NCBI GenBank assembly: GCA_024278855.1
Contig: JAJRSJ010000023.1
Span: 1 to 64,000 of the forward strand
Source of the DNA: Alphaproteobacteria bacterium
GTDB lineage: Bacteria; Pseudomonadota; Alphaproteobacteria; Caulobacterales; Maricaulaceae
Length of the DNA: 64,000 nt
Direction of reading: 5' to 3'
A program made the position numbers and the translations under genes. Positions 25,579 to 35,088 of this stretch are shown here, piece after piece; the first letter of the stretch is position 1; every line of letters begins with the position of its first letter. The notes under the pieces are model-generated. The model was not told the DNA's origin, searched no databases, and saw only the letters and a program-made list of their open reading frames with translations.

Positions 25579-27081
25579 CTAAGCCGCCCCGGTGAACCTT
25601 CTGATAGCCATCATGCCCACAAGCATCAATCCGGCGGCGGCCAAGAGCGCCCAAGCACTGCCTGTAATCCCGGCTACAATGAATGCGGCCAGACAGCAAA
25701 TCCCGTTAAACACCGCGTAGGGCAATTGGGTTTTTACGTGTTCGAGGTGGGAACAGCCTGCACCTGTCGCCGAAAGAATTGTCGTGTCTGATATGGGGGA
25801 GCAATGGTCTCCGAACAAGCCGCCCGACAAAACCGCGCCGATACACACATACATGGATATATCAAATTGGAAGGCCAGAGGGATAACTAGCGGTATCAAT
25901 ATGGCATAGGTCCCCCAGGACGATCCGGTGGAAAACGAGATAACCCCGCCGACCATAAATGCAATGGCCGGGATAAAAAATACGGGAATATTACCGCCAA
26001 CCAGTGCGGCGATATAGGCGGGTGCGCCCAAATCTTTGCCAACGGCGCCCAAAGACCAAGCGAGTACCAAAATGGCGAGAATATTGATAATTTTGCTCAT
26101 ACTGTTGAGATAGAGCGCGAAGCCGGCCGCCAAAGACTTAATACCGTACCGGGCCATAAGCGCGATCAGGGCGGCGGCAGCAAAGACATAGCCCGTTGAC
26201 AGGGATGCCCGAAACGCATTGGCAGGCAAATTGCTCATATCAAAGGGAAAACCTTTGGAAAACAGCAGGCTGAACATGACCACCAACATAATACTAAGCG
26301 GCAACCAGACTAATATAGGCTTGGCTTTGTTGTTGGCGTCTGCGATGTCTGCTTCCAAGGTATCGGTTTCTTGGTCTTTAGCCACTATGCCCTTGGCGGC
26401 ATTGTCCTCGGCAATTTTCATGGGGCCAAAATCGGTTTTGGAGAACACGAACAACGGTACCATGACCACGGCCATCAGTGAATAAAACTGAAACGGCACG
26501 GCTTTCACATAGCTGACAAACGGGCTTTCTGTGATGCCGAGCGCGGTATATTCTTCGCCGATCAAACCTTGGGTATACAAGCCCCAACCAATAAACGGTA
26601 TCAAAACGGCCACTGGCGAGGCGGTGGTATCTATGATCCATGCCAGTTTAGCCCGCGAAATTTTAAGCCCGTCAATGATCGGGCGAAACAATGGCCCGAC
26701 AATAAGCGGTGTGCCGGAATCAGTAAAGAACAACAAACAACCACTGGCCCAAGCCCCCATTTGCGCTTTAATCTTGCCGTTGATATATTTGATCATCATA
26801 GAAGCAAATGCCGCCGCCCCGCCGGATTTTTCCATCAATCCGACCAAGCCGGCAATGAAAATCATCAAGATGATAATACCCATATTGGCGCTTTTGGAGG
26901 CTTGGGCAACTAGATAATCTTCAACCAATATGCTTACGCCCGTAAACGGATTGATCCCGTTGAGCAAAAGTACGCCCGTAAATACGCCGATAAACAGACC
27001 TAGCACAACATTGCGTGTCCACACAGCAATGCCCAATGTCACCAAAACCGGCAATAATGATAAAAACCCCGCGTCTGTCAT
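25579..27081 (-). CDS. nhaC: NhaC-type Na+/H+ antiporter family protein
   Basis: 500 residues with eleven or more hydrophobic segments. Family features are LFFTDSGTPLIVGPLFRPI, SFSTGSSWGTYAILIPLVIPLA and GGLFGDHCSPISDTTILSATGAGC near the C-terminus. Such proteins exchange sodium for protons or move organic anions in the inner membrane. It is a stand-alone gene. A roughly 270-base repeat-bearing gap separates it from the broken ABC gene upstream. Confidence 0.88.
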   Translation of the reverse strand: MTDAGFLSLLPVLVTLGIAVWTRNVVLGLFIGVFTGVLLLNGINPFTGVSILVEDYLVAQASKSANMGIIILMIFIAGLVGLMEKSGGAAAFASMMIKYINGKIKAQMGAWASGCLLFFTDSGTPLIVGPLFRPIIDGLKISRAKLAWIIDTTASPVAVLIPFIGWGLYTQGLIGEEYTALGITESPFVSYVKAVPFQFYSLMAVVMVPLFVFSKTDFGPMKIAEDNAAKGIVAKDQETDTLEADIADANNKAKPILVWLPLSIMLVVMFSLLFSKGFPFDMSNLPANAFRASLSTGYVFAAAALIALMARYGIKSLAAGFALYLNSMSKIINILAILVLAWSLGAVGKDLGAPAYIAALVGGNIPVFFIPAIAFMVGGVISFSTGSSWGTYAILIPLVIPLAFQFDISMYVCIGAVLSGGLFGDHCSPISDTTILSATGAGCSHLEHVKTQLPYAVFNGICCLAAFIVAGITGSAWALLAAAGLMLVGMMAIRRFTGAA

Positions 27082-27196
27082 AAACTCCCCTTTTGTAGGT
27101 GACTAACAGGGGCGGGCGGCTTTGTCTTGCGGTAATGTGAGTTTAGGTTCTGTATTATTAGTTAATTGATTTGTCGGCTAAACGCAAAACCCGGAG

Positions 27197-27226
27197 ATGG
27201 ATACCTGCATTCGCAGGTATGAGCGG
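27197..27226. repeat. Hairpin repeat, family A, copy 5
   Basis: ATGGATA-CCTGC-ATTC-GCAGG-TATGAGCGG. It forms a convergent pair with copy 6, 47 bases away, inside the gap between nhaC and the ABC ATPase gene. Confidence 0.88.
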
Positions 27227-27273
27227 AGTGTGGGGTGTTTTCTAAATACCCGCACTGGGTTATATCTTCATTC

Positions 27274-27301
27274 CGCTCACCCCTGCGAATGCAGGGGTCT
27301 A
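27274..27301. repeat. Hairpin repeat, family A, copy 6
   Basis: CGCTCA-CCCCTGC-GAAT-GCAGGGG-TCTA, identical to copy 1. Placed just 3' of the ABC ATPase gene, it could act as a terminator for it. Confidence 0.9.
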
Positions 27302-27348
27302 TCTTTGCGCTAACAAGAACACACGAAACTCTAATTGCTCTATACTCG

Positions 27349-28284
27349 CTAATCACGCTCATAGGTCAGGGCCATGAACACATCTTCCAAATCCGGTTCT
27401 TCGGTGCGCAGGTCGGCTATGGTGATTTTGGCATTACTTATTTGCGCTAGCAGGTCGGGGATTTTGGCTTTCGCCGTGTTATAGGTGATAGCCAGTGTAC
27501 CGTCGTCCCGCAAACTTGCGTTCAATTTTTTCAATGCAGGAGGGATTTTCTTCAAGGGGGTATCCGGCGTGATCACCAAGGTTTTTTGGTCGAGCCTGCC
27601 CATGAGGGTTTTTGTGTCTTCATTAGCGGTTATTTCGCCGTTGTGGATAATGGCAATGCGGTCACAAAGGGCTTCGGCTTCCTCCAGATAATGGGTGGTG
27701 AGAATCACCGTCGTGCCTTTGTCGTGCAATTCGCGTACATAACTCCAAAGCTGACGGCGCAGTTCAATATCCACCCCGGCAGTCGGCTCGTCTAGAATCA
27801 ATACTGGCGGATTATGGACAAGGGCTTTGGCAATCAGAAGCCTGCGCTTCATGCCGCCGGATAATTGCCGCACATAGGCGTCGCGTTTATCCGCCAATCC
27901 CAAAGCCGCAAGAATTTAGTCGCTGCGCCGTTCGGACTTGGGTACGCCGTAATATCCGGCCTGATTTTCAAGTGCCTGATAGGGCGAGAAAAACACATCC
28001 ATGGAAATTTCTTGGGGCACGACCCCGATGGAAGCTCTCGCTTGGCGGGTCTGGGTGTCAATATCATAGCCGCAAATCTTGGCACTGCCCGCCGATTTCA
28101 CCACCAACCCGGCCAAAATATTGATCATAGTGGACTTTCCGGCACCATTAGGGCCAAGCAGGCCAAAAATCGAACCGCGCGGTATGGTCAAATCCACGCC
28201 TTTCAAAGCCAATTTAGCAGGCGATTTTTTCGATGCTCGATAGGTTTTGGTCAGGTTTTTTATTTCAATAGCGGGGGATTTCAT
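27349..28284 (-). pseudogene. ABC transporter ATP-binding protein (ABC-2 export type), broken by an ochre codon
   Basis: Walker A (GLLGPNGAGKSTMINILAGL), Q-loop (GVVPQEIS), signature (LSGGMKRRLL), Walker B (VLILDEPTAGVD) and H-loop (TTHYLEEAE) are all present in one frame. A TAA at 27916-27918 lies between the Q-loop and the signature. As written, the product is cut before the signature and cannot hydrolyse ATP. Homologues usually have an acidic residue there, so one base could explain it. The full frame is 312 codons, the family length. The usual ABC-2 permease partner is absent on both sides. Either a decaying orphan or a base-call error. Confidence 0.85.
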
Positions 28285-28367
28285 AAACGGGTTTCCATTG
28301 ACCTTGATGTGTGTCAGCAATAGATAGGGGGTAAGTTCTTTCACTTCAACTCAAATTGAGGTTGCCC

Positions 28368-28589
28368 ATGTCTAAAAGTATGATGTCTAAAAGTATAATG
28401 CCTGAAAATATAATGCAAAAAAACACGACAACAATCCGTGAACCGGAAACCAAGGTCGTTCACACACACCGGGTTTCATGTGACGGCGGCGACGGCGCGG
28501 GCGGACATCCCAAAGTCTTTATGGATATGGGGCAGGCAGACGAGGCCGTTTGCAAATACTGCGGTAAGAAGTTTGTTTTCAAAGCGTAA
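28368..28589 (+). CDS. Small zinc-finger protein (zf-CHCC, NDUFS6-like)
   Basis: A 73-residue protein. The C-terminal half has the zf-CHCC pattern VSCDGGDGAGGHPKVF, then EAVCKYCGKKFVF: one Cys, one His and a CxxC pair. This domain is homologous to the accessory complex I subunit NDUFS6, and stand-alone forms are common in alphaproteobacteria. The N-terminal 35 residues are Met/Ser/Lys-rich and carry a short repeat (MSKSMMSKSIM). The start at 28368 follows GAGG. It is divergent from the ABC gene. Confidence 0.85.
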   Translation: MSKSMMSKSIMPENIMQKNTTTIREPETKVVHTHRVSCDGGDGAGGHPKVFMDMGQADEAVCKYCGKKFVFKA

Positions 28590-28604
28590 ATTTTAACCGC
28601 CCCT

Positions 28605-29549
28605 TTATCCACCAGTTGTAAATTTATACTTCCGCACATATCTGCTAGTTGTGACGGCTTTTCCAGCTTCGGTTTTGGGGTGAAATTTTGAGGCCATTGC
28701 GGCGCGTCTGGCGGCGCGGATGAACTTATCTTTATAACGCGGGGCTTTCGCCGATATAACGGTTGTTCGTACCACATGGCCGCGTTCATTTATATCCAGA
28801 GCCAAAGTAATTTGACCTGATATACCTTTGCGAAAGGCGTTGCGCGGGTATCGGGGCCGTTTGGAAAACTTTACACGAACGGGGCGGTTTTGGCCCGTCC
28901 TAAAAGATTGAGATATGTCGCTTATTTGCTCAGTGGTATTGGTAAATACATCCCCCGCTAAAACGGTATCAGCGCGTCCTTTGGCATATTGGGAGCTTCG
29001 GATATACGGGCTATAATTTGGCAAATTTTTCTCATCTATAGTGTTGGTGTTTTGGCCGGCGACGTATTTTGCCGATTGTACCTCAGCCAGTCCCGTAACA
29101 GTCAGCAATTTAGGTAATTCAACTTGACGGTTCCAAAGACCCCAATTGGCTTTGTAATCGGCGATGGCCAGATTCTTTTTGTCTAGTGTGGCGTCAATAT
29201 CATACAGCAAATCAGTCAGGTGCGCCCAGGAATTTTGCTCATACAAATCCAGTGTATCTCGCCCGGTTTTTGCGCGCTGCGTGTCGGCATTTCGCGGCGC
29301 ATGCGCGGTGAAATCCTTGAGCCGAGCCAAGCGCAAACCCGTATGGGGCTCGCCGAGAATATCAAGATAAGCCTGCCGCGCTTTGAATTCTTGGCTAGGC
29401 ATGTTGGGCTGCGGGGCTTGCAGATTTATTGTTAGCCATACGCCGATTGCCAATAGGACAGGAAATAGCAAAAGCGCCACCTTGTATTTGTTCATGGGCA
29501 ATGTGGTTGTTGGCTCTGCACTTGGTTTTATGTTTTTTCGTTTCGGCAT
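28605..29549 (-). CDS. TonB C-terminal domain protein, membrane-anchored
   Basis: About 314 residues. There is a single N-terminal transmembrane segment (VALLLFPVLLAIGVWLTI) and a periplasmic region without motifs that I recognise. The C-terminal TonB-like domain starts at RPRYPRNAFRKGISGQITLA and runs through VISAKAP and RRAAMASKFHP. TonB family proteins couple the proton gradient to outer-membrane receptors. No exbBD genes or receptor lie nearby. The start is taken at the ATG six bases after AGGGG; an ATG two codons earlier is possible. Confidence 0.8.
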   Translation of the reverse strand: MPKRKNIKPSAEPTTTLPMNKYKVALLLFPVLLAIGVWLTINLQAPQPNMPSQEFKARQAYLDILGEPHTGLRLARLKDFTAHAPRNADTQRAKTGRDTLDLYEQNSWAHLTDLLYDIDATLDKKNLAIADYKANWGLWNRQVELPKLLTVTGLAEVQSAKYVAGQNTNTIDEKNLPNYSPYIRSSQYAKGRADTVLAGDVFTNTTEQISDISQSFRTGQNRPVRVKFSKRPRYPRNAFRKGISGQITLALDINERGHVVRTTVISAKAPRYKDKFIRAARRAAMASKFHPKTEAGKAVTTSRYVRKYKFTTGG

Positions 29550-29663
29550 TTGCATCCCCTAATGGGCGAGGATATTGCGTAAAAAAGGCAAAAATATGGC
29601 AAATTGGGGTTTGTCCGTAAATCCGTTCTTGCATATTTTGCGCAGCTTGCGCACACTCTCGCC

Positions 29664-32498
29664 ATGACAGATTTTCACAAAAAGCAGGCTACGCACGCCA
29701 AACCCGTTACCCAGCCCGTAGATCGCGATTCCCACGTCGTTTTAGTGGATGGTTCGGGCTATATTTTTCGCGCCTATTATGCCCTGCCCGCTTTAACCCG
29801 GCGCACGGACGGGCTAATCATCGGCGCGGTGGCCGGGTTTTCCAACATGTTGTTTAAATTGCTCCGCGAGCAACACGGTGATGACCGTCCGACCCATTTC
29901 GCCGTGGTTTTTGATGCCAAAGGTAAAACATTCCGCTCGGATATTTACCCCGAGTATAAAGCCAACCGCCCACCAGCCCCCGAAGATTTAGTGCCGCAAT
30001 TCCCGTTAGTACGTGATGCAACACGGGCGTTCGGGGCGCAGTCCATTGAAACGCCGGGCTTTGAGGCGGACGATATTATTGCGTCTTACGCTGACAGGGC
30101 CGAAAAAAAAGGCGCACGGGTTACGGTTATTTCGAGCGATAAAGACCTGATGCAATTGGTCAGTGATCAAGTTCGCATGGTCGACACTATGAAAAATAAA
30201 ACCATTTGCGCGCCCGAAGTCATGGAGAAATTTGGCGTTGGGCCAGATAAAGTCATAGATATTCAAGCTCTGGCCGGGGACAGTGTTGACAATGTGCCGG
30301 GGGTGCCGGGCATTGGCGTTAAAACGGCCGCGCTTTTAATCAATCAATTCGGTGATCTGGATACATTGTTAGAGCGGGCAGGCGAGATTCCGCAAAAGGC
30401 AAGGCGCGAAAAACTGGTAGAGTTTGCGGATCAAGCCCGTGTTTCCCGCGAGCTTGTCACCCTGAAACGCGATATGGATTTGGAAGTGCCGCTGGAAGAG
30501 CTAGCCGTGCAAGACCCGAACCGGGACACATTGTTGGACTTTCTCGAAGACATGACATTTCGCACGCTTGCGAAAAGGGTTGTCGCCGCCTTGGGGGAGG
30601 GCGAAACCGACGGCTTGCGCAAAGATGACAGCGACGATGCCCGCACGCCACGCGTCCCGGTATTTGACAAAACGAAATATGAATGCGTGCAGGATATTGT
30701 GCGCCTCAAACACTGGGTCGCCCGGTGCGTCGAGGTCGGTGTGTGCGCCGTTGATTTGGAGACCGATAGTCTTGATAGCGCGGCGGCCAATTTGGTCGGT
30801 GTGTGTTTAGCGGTGGCCGATAATGAAGCCTGTTATATTCCTCTTGGCCATGTGGGCGAGGGAGATTTGCTAGGCGGGGGCGCGCCAAAGCAAATTCCCA
30901 TGCAAGAGGCACTGGATATTTTAAAGCCCATGTTGCACGACGAAAGCATTCTGAAAATCGGGCAAAGCTTTAAATATGATCTGGGTGTATTTTCGCGTTA
31001 CGGTCTTTATCCGGCCCCGTTTGATGATACCATGCTGATTTCCTATGCGCTAGCGTGCGGTTTGCACGGGCACGGCATGGACACGTTGTCGGAGCTGCAT
31101 TTTGGCCACGAACCGATCCCTTTCAAGCAGGTGGCAGGCACGGGTAAAGCTAAAAAAACCTTTGACCAAATAGATTTGGAGACCGCAACCCCCTACGCCG
31201 CTGAGGACGCGGATGTGACCTTGCGTTTGTGGAAACACCTGAAGCCCGAACTGGCTAGAGCACAAGTGGCTACAGTTTACGAAACTCTAGAACGCCCCAT
31301 GCCGAGCGTATTGGCAGCAATGGAAAATGCGGGCATCAAAGTTGATAAAGCCGTTTTGGCGCGGCTATCAGCAAACTTCGAGCAAAAGAAATGTGCGCTA
31401 GAGGCCGAAGCACACGCCTGGTCCGGGCGGCCATTTAATTTGGCCAGCCCGAAACAACTGGGCGAGATTTTGTTTGATGACCTGGGCTTGCCGGGCGGTA
31501 AAAAGACCAAACCCGGGGCTTGGCAAACCGGGGCAGGGGTGTTGGAAAAACTGCAAGACGCCCATGCTTTGCCCAAAATAGTCCTGAACTGGCGTCATTA
31601 CGCCAAGTTGAAATCCACCTATACGGATACTTTGCCCAAAGAGATCAACCCGCGCACCGGGCGTGTCCACACCAGTTATTCTCTGGCTTCGACCTCAACC
31701 GGCCGCTTGTCGTCCAGCGATCCGAATTTGCAAAATATCCCGATCCGCACGGACGATGGCCGTAAAATCCGTACTGCTTTCGTGGCTGAACCTGGCCATG
31801 TTTTGGTGGCGGCAGATTACTCACAAGTCGAGCTTAGGGTGCTAGCCCATATGGCTAATTTGCCCGCTATGAAACAAGCGTTCGCGGACGGTGTGGACAT
31901 CCACGCCATGACGGCGAGTGAGATGTTTGGTGTGCCTATTGAAGGCATGGACAGCGCCACGCGCCGCCGGGCCAAAGCGATCAATTTCGGAATTATCTAC
32001 GGCATTTCCGCTTTTGGCCTGGCCAATAACCTCGGAATTTCACGCACCGAGGCCAAAGAATATATCGACAGCTATTTCGAAAAATTCCCCGGCATCAAGG
32101 CCTATATGGAAGCGGCCAAAGACGAGGCCAGAGAATACGGTTATGTCAAAACTCTATTTGGGCGCAAATGCCATGTGCGCTCTATCAATGACAAAAACCC
32201 CATGTACCGGGCCGGAGCCGAACGCCAAGCCATTAACGCCCCCATTCAAGGCACCGCCGCTGATATATTGCGCCGTGCCATGATTAAAATGCTGGATGCG
32301 ATTAAGGAGGTTGAGGGGGCAAGAATGCTGCTCCAGGTTCACGATGAATTGATTTTTGAAGTGCCCGAAACCCGCGCCGATGATTTGATTTCTCTGGTTA
32401 AACCTGTTATGCAAAATGCCTGTCGGCCAGCTTTGGATTTAAGTGTACCGCTCGTGGTAGACGCAAAGGCGGCGCGTAATTGGAATGATGCGCACTAA
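29664..32498 (+). CDS. polA: DNA polymerase I
   Basis: 944 residues with all three domains. The 5'-3' exonuclease has GSGYIFRAYYALP, ETPGFEADDIIAS and GDSVDNVPGVPGIG. The 3'-5' proofreading domain retains DLETDSL and DTMLISYAL. The polymerase motifs are A (AADYSQVELRVLAHM), B (RRAKAINFGIIYGISAFGL) and C (LLQVHDELIFEVP). The proofreading domain is therefore probably active. The start ATG 29664 begins MTDFHKK; the upstream frame is not conserved. Confidence 0.97.
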   Translation: MTDFHKKQATHAKPVTQPVDRDSHVVLVDGSGYIFRAYYALPALTRRTDGLIIGAVAGFSNMLFKLLREQHGDDRPTHFAVVFDAKGKTFRSDIYPEYKANRPPAPEDLVPQFPLVRDATRAFGAQSIETPGFEADDIIASYADRAEKKGARVTVISSDKDLMQLVSDQVRMVDTMKNKTICAPEVMEKFGVGPDKVIDIQALAGDSVDNVPGVPGIGVKTAALLINQFGDLDTLLERAGEIPQKARREKLVEFADQARVSRELVTLKRDMDLEVPLEELAVQDPNRDTLLDFLEDMTFRTLAKRVVAALGEGETDGLRKDDSDDARTPRVPVFDKTKYECVQDIVRLKHWVARCVEVGVCAVDLETDSLDSAAANLVGVCLAVADNEACYIPLGHVGEGDLLGGGAPKQIPMQEALDILKPMLHDESILKIGQSFKYDLGVFSRYGLYPAPFDDTMLISYALACGLHGHGMDTLSELHFGHEPIPFKQVAGTGKAKKTFDQIDLETATPYAAEDADVTLRLWKHLKPELARAQVATVYETLERPMPSVLAAMENAGIKVDKAVLARLSANFEQKKCALEAEAHAWSGRPFNLASPKQLGEILFDDLGLPGGKKTKPGAWQTGAGVLEKLQDAHALPKIVLNWRHYAKLKSTYTDTLPKEINPRTGRVHTSYSLASTSTGRLSSSDPNLQNIPIRTDDGRKIRTAFVAEPGHVLVAADYSQVELRVLAHMANLPAMKQAFADGVDIHAMTASEMFGVPIEGMDSATRRRAKAINFGIIYGISAFGLANNLGISRTEAKEYIDSYFEKFPGIKAYMEAAKDEAREYGYVKTLFGRKCHVRSINDKNPMYRAGAERQAINAPIQGTAADILRRAMIKMLDAIKEVEGARMLLQVHDELIFEVPETRADDLISLVKPVMQNACRPALDLSVPLVVDAKAARNWNDAH

Positions 32499-32511
32499 TT
32501 TGGAGACCAAT

Positions 32512-33386
32512 ATGAAACTTTTTATACTGACTACCGTAGCAGCTTTGAGCTTGGCGGCTTGCCAACAGGCAGAAGCGCCTGCCCCTGAAGCCACAGAGAT
32601 GGCAGATGCAAAAATGATGGACAAACCTGTTGTGATGGCCGGAGCTGAAAATTCTGCGGAACAACCTGCTAATGGAATGGGCAATCATGGCGCGGTTATG
32701 CAAGCAATGCAGGCCGAAGCGCGACCAGAAGCCGATTTGAAAGATGACAATATCCGAAAAACTGCCGACGTGTTGGCATTTACGGGCGTGACGCCCGGAA
32801 TGACCGTGGTCGATCTTGAGGCGGGGAGCGGTTATTATAGTGAACTTTTCTCGCGCATTGTCGGAGAAAACGGCAAAGTGATTATGCAAAACCCACAGCG
32901 TTTCGACGCTTTTATCAAGCCGGAAGTTTTTGAAGCTCGTCTTGGCAAGGACGGTGAACGCCTCAAAAACGTCACCCATATTCGCGGCAATTTTGATGTG
33001 TTGGATGTGCCCGATGCGTCCGCCGACCTTGTGACCTGGTTTCTTGGTCCCCATGAATTATGGCTCAAAGACGAAGATGGTGCGCTCACCCTCGGTGCGC
33101 CTGATGATGTTTACGCCGAAATTTACCGGGTGTTGACACCCGGCGGAAAATTTATCGCCCTTGATCACAAAGCTGCGCCCGGCTCCCCCGCTACGACGGG
33201 CGGTACGACCCACCGTATTGACCCGGCCCATGTTTTGGAAAGTGCTAAAAAGCCGGTTTCGTGTTCAAAAAAAGCAGTGATGTTTTGGCCAATGCGGCCG
33301 ATGATTACGATATCCAGGTGTTTGACCCAAAAGTCCGCCGCAAGACCGACAGGTTTTTGCACATGTATGTTAAACCTGCGAAATAG
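32512..33386 (+). CDS. Predicted SAM-dependent methyltransferase lipoprotein, frameshifted near its 3' end
   Basis: The N-terminus is a lipoprotein signal (LTTVAALSLAAC, lipobox LAAC), then a Glu/Ala/Met-rich linker to about residue 70. A class I methyltransferase fold of the COG4798 type follows (GMTVVDLEAGSGYYSELFS, NFDVLDVPDASADLVTWFLG, RVLTPGGKFIALDHKA). After HVLESAKK the frame is lost at an A-run (33247-33251). In the next frame the expected ending continues: AGFVFKKSSDVLANAADDYD, then QVFDPKVRRKTDRFLHMYVK and the stop at 33384-33386. One added A would restore about 291 codons. It ends 11 bases before gpmA. Confidence 0.85.
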
Positions 33387-33397
33387 AGTAAAATAGT

Positions 33398-34123
33398 ATG
33401 ACAAAACTGGTATTGGTGCGCCACGGCCAAAGTGAATGGAATTTACAAAACCGTTTTACGGGCTGGGTCGATGGTGACTTGACCAAAAAAGGTAAGCGCG
33501 AAGCAAAGCTTGGCGGCAAGCTCTTGGCACAAGAAGGTTTGCGGTTCGACGAAGCCTACACCTCATATCTAACCCGCGCCGTGCGTACTTTGTGGATTGC
33601 CCTGCGCGGGTTAGACCAATGCTATATTCCCGTGACCAAAGACTGGCGTCTTAATGAGCGTCATTACGGCGGCCTGACTGGGCTCAATAAACAAGAAATG
33701 CGTGACAAGCACGGCGACGAGCAAGTGCATATCTGGCGGCGAAGCTATGATATACCGCCGCCGCTGATCGGCCCTGAACATGAATATCACCCAGCCAATG
33801 ACCCGCGCTACGCCGGTATTGACCCGGCGGTTCTGCCCGGCGGGGAAAGTTTAAAGCTTACCCTTGAGCGCGTCCTACCTTATTTTGAAACCGAGATTGC
33901 ACCCAAAATCAAGGCTGGACAAACCCTGTTAATCTCGGCCCACGGCAATTCATTACGGGCCTTGCTCAAACAATTGTTCAATGTCCCCGACGCAAAAATC
34001 CCCGGCTACGAAGTCCCCACCGGCAATCCGCTCTTGATAGAACTGGAGGATGGGACACTAAACGTTACGGGCGCACGCTATCTGGACGACAGCCGCGCCA
34101 AACCGTTACCGCCTATTACATGA
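33398..34123 (+). CDS. gpmA: 2,3-bisphosphoglycerate-dependent phosphoglycerate mutase
   Basis: Interconverts 3- and 2-phosphoglycerate. The catalytic phosphohistidine motif is LVLVRHGQSEWNLQNRFTGW at the N-terminus. RLNERHYGGLTGLNK and LISAHGNSLRALLK complete the active site. 241 residues, a typical length. It is followed by a strong inverted repeat that should terminate transcription. Confidence 0.97.
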   Translation: MTKLVLVRHGQSEWNLQNRFTGWVDGDLTKKGKREAKLGGKLLAQEGLRFDEAYTSYLTRAVRTLWIALRGLDQCYIPVTKDWRLNERHYGGLTGLNKQEMRDKHGDEQVHIWRRSYDIPPPLIGPEHEYHPANDPRYAGIDPAVLPGGESLKLTLERVLPYFETEIAPKIKAGQTLLISAHGNSLRALLKQLFNVPDAKIPGYEVPTGNPLLIELEDGTLNVTGARYLDDSRAKPLPPIT

Positions 34124-34188
34124 CGCTTTTGTTATAGTGACAAGGTTCCTGAAGCCTTACGTTTAAATATTATGATGATATTTCTTAA

Positions 34189-34224
34189 AATTTCACATCA
34201 ACCAGATTAGGTTAATGTGAAATT
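34189..34224. terminator. Bidirectional hairpin between gpmA and the HNH gene
   Basis: AATTTCACATCAACC is followed by a six-base loop (AGATTA), then GGTTAATGTGAAATT. The 15-bp stem has one mismatch. T-rich sequence lies on both sides. It sits between convergent genes, so it fits a two-way intrinsic terminator. Confidence 0.7.
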
Positions 34225-34229
34225 CCTTG

Positions 34230-34799
34230 TTAGAGTTTTTTGTATGCGTCTGCTATTTCAACATTGATTTTGGCGGCTAATATTTGTGCGTTTCGCATGG
34301 TCTCTTGAATTCTCTCACAATTTTTCCAATGCTGTTCCCAATCTTCTTTCTCTAGGATTTCTTGAAAATCCATTTGTATTGCAGTGCCCCAAGTTTCATA
34401 TTTTTTTAATTTTTCAATTCGTTCTTTAATATCGGGTATATTTCTTTTTTTTGGTGATAAGGGTGCATCACTTACCATCCATGCGCCCCAATTCTTGTTG
34501 CCTTTTGATTGATTGCATTTGCCACATGCAGGGACAAGATTTTGAACTTCGGATATGTAACCAGTAGGTTTTTTATTTAGAACTAAAGGGCGAAGATGAT
34601 CCCATTCTGTTGCTGTGTCGCCACAATATACACATTGATAGTTGTCCAAAATTCCTAGGATTGTTAGTGCCTCTTTAACTTGCCCTTCGGTGGGTTGGAT
34701 AACGGGAATAATTGAGTTAACAAATGAATTAGTTATACTTGAAGACCTGCCTGTGATTTTCACTGGTTTTGGCATTTTAAATAGGTGCAGATAATTCAT
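34230..34799 (-). CDS. HNH endonuclease family protein
   Basis: A 189-residue protein with a zinc-bound beta-beta-alpha-metal nuclease core. CVYCG at about 55, then the first catalytic His in EWDHLRPL, EVQNLVPACGKCNQSKGNK with the Asn and second CxxC. The rest is helical and charged. Similar domains occur in HNH restriction enzymes and in homing or defence nucleases. No methyltransferase partner is adjacent. It is AT-richer than the gpmA and dnaG neighbours and uses AAA/ATT codons heavily, suggesting recent arrival. Confidence 0.85.
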   Translation of the reverse strand: MNYLHLFKMPKPVKITGRSSSITNSFVNSIIPVIQPTEGQVKEALTILGILDNYQCVYCGDTATEWDHLRPLVLNKKPTGYISEVQNLVPACGKCNQSKGNKNWGAWMVSDAPLSPKKRNIPDIKERIEKLKKYETWGTAIQMDFQEILEKEDWEQHWKNCERIQETMRNAQILAAKINVEIADAYKKL

Positions 34800-35088
34800 A
34801 ATTTAGTGCTCTTGCTAGAAATTTAACGGGCCGCTTTGCAGCCAAGTTAAATGCGGTGTTGAGTTACCTCGCATATTATTATGTGGCACCTCCCAAATTG
34901 CGCCACTCGTTATATAGAATTGAAGAGTACAGTGTTAGGCGGCTACTGTATAGTGTTGAACACAACGATGAAGACGGTTCCATTGCCTGTACTGACTGCG
35001 GCCAATAGATGTTTTGCCGCGCACAACCAAGGTTGCTCTAATGGTTTAAACTAAGTTTTTCCTCCACCTTGCCTACCAGAAGAAATTT
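34800..35088. other. AT-rich gene-free spacer with one small inverted repeat
   Basis: No gene recognised on either strand. It contains the inverted repeat described at 34821-34852 and probably the HNH promoter. The remainder looks like decayed accessory sequence. Confidence 0.5.
34821..34852. repeat. Inverted repeat upstream of the HNH gene
   Basis: ATTTAAC and GTTAAAT are perfect inverse copies separated by 18 bases that contain GGCC...GGCT-like pairing. They lie about 20 bases upstream of the HNH start, so this could be an operator for that gene, but no regulator is evident. Confidence 0.4.

Noticed and set aside
34821-34945. Integron attC-like site (RYYYAAC/GTTRRRY-type ends upstream of the HNH gene)
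   Set aside because: ATTTAAC...GTTAAAT spans only 32 bases, and the other candidate (GTTAGGC) is not complementary to it. No integrase or cassette array is seen.
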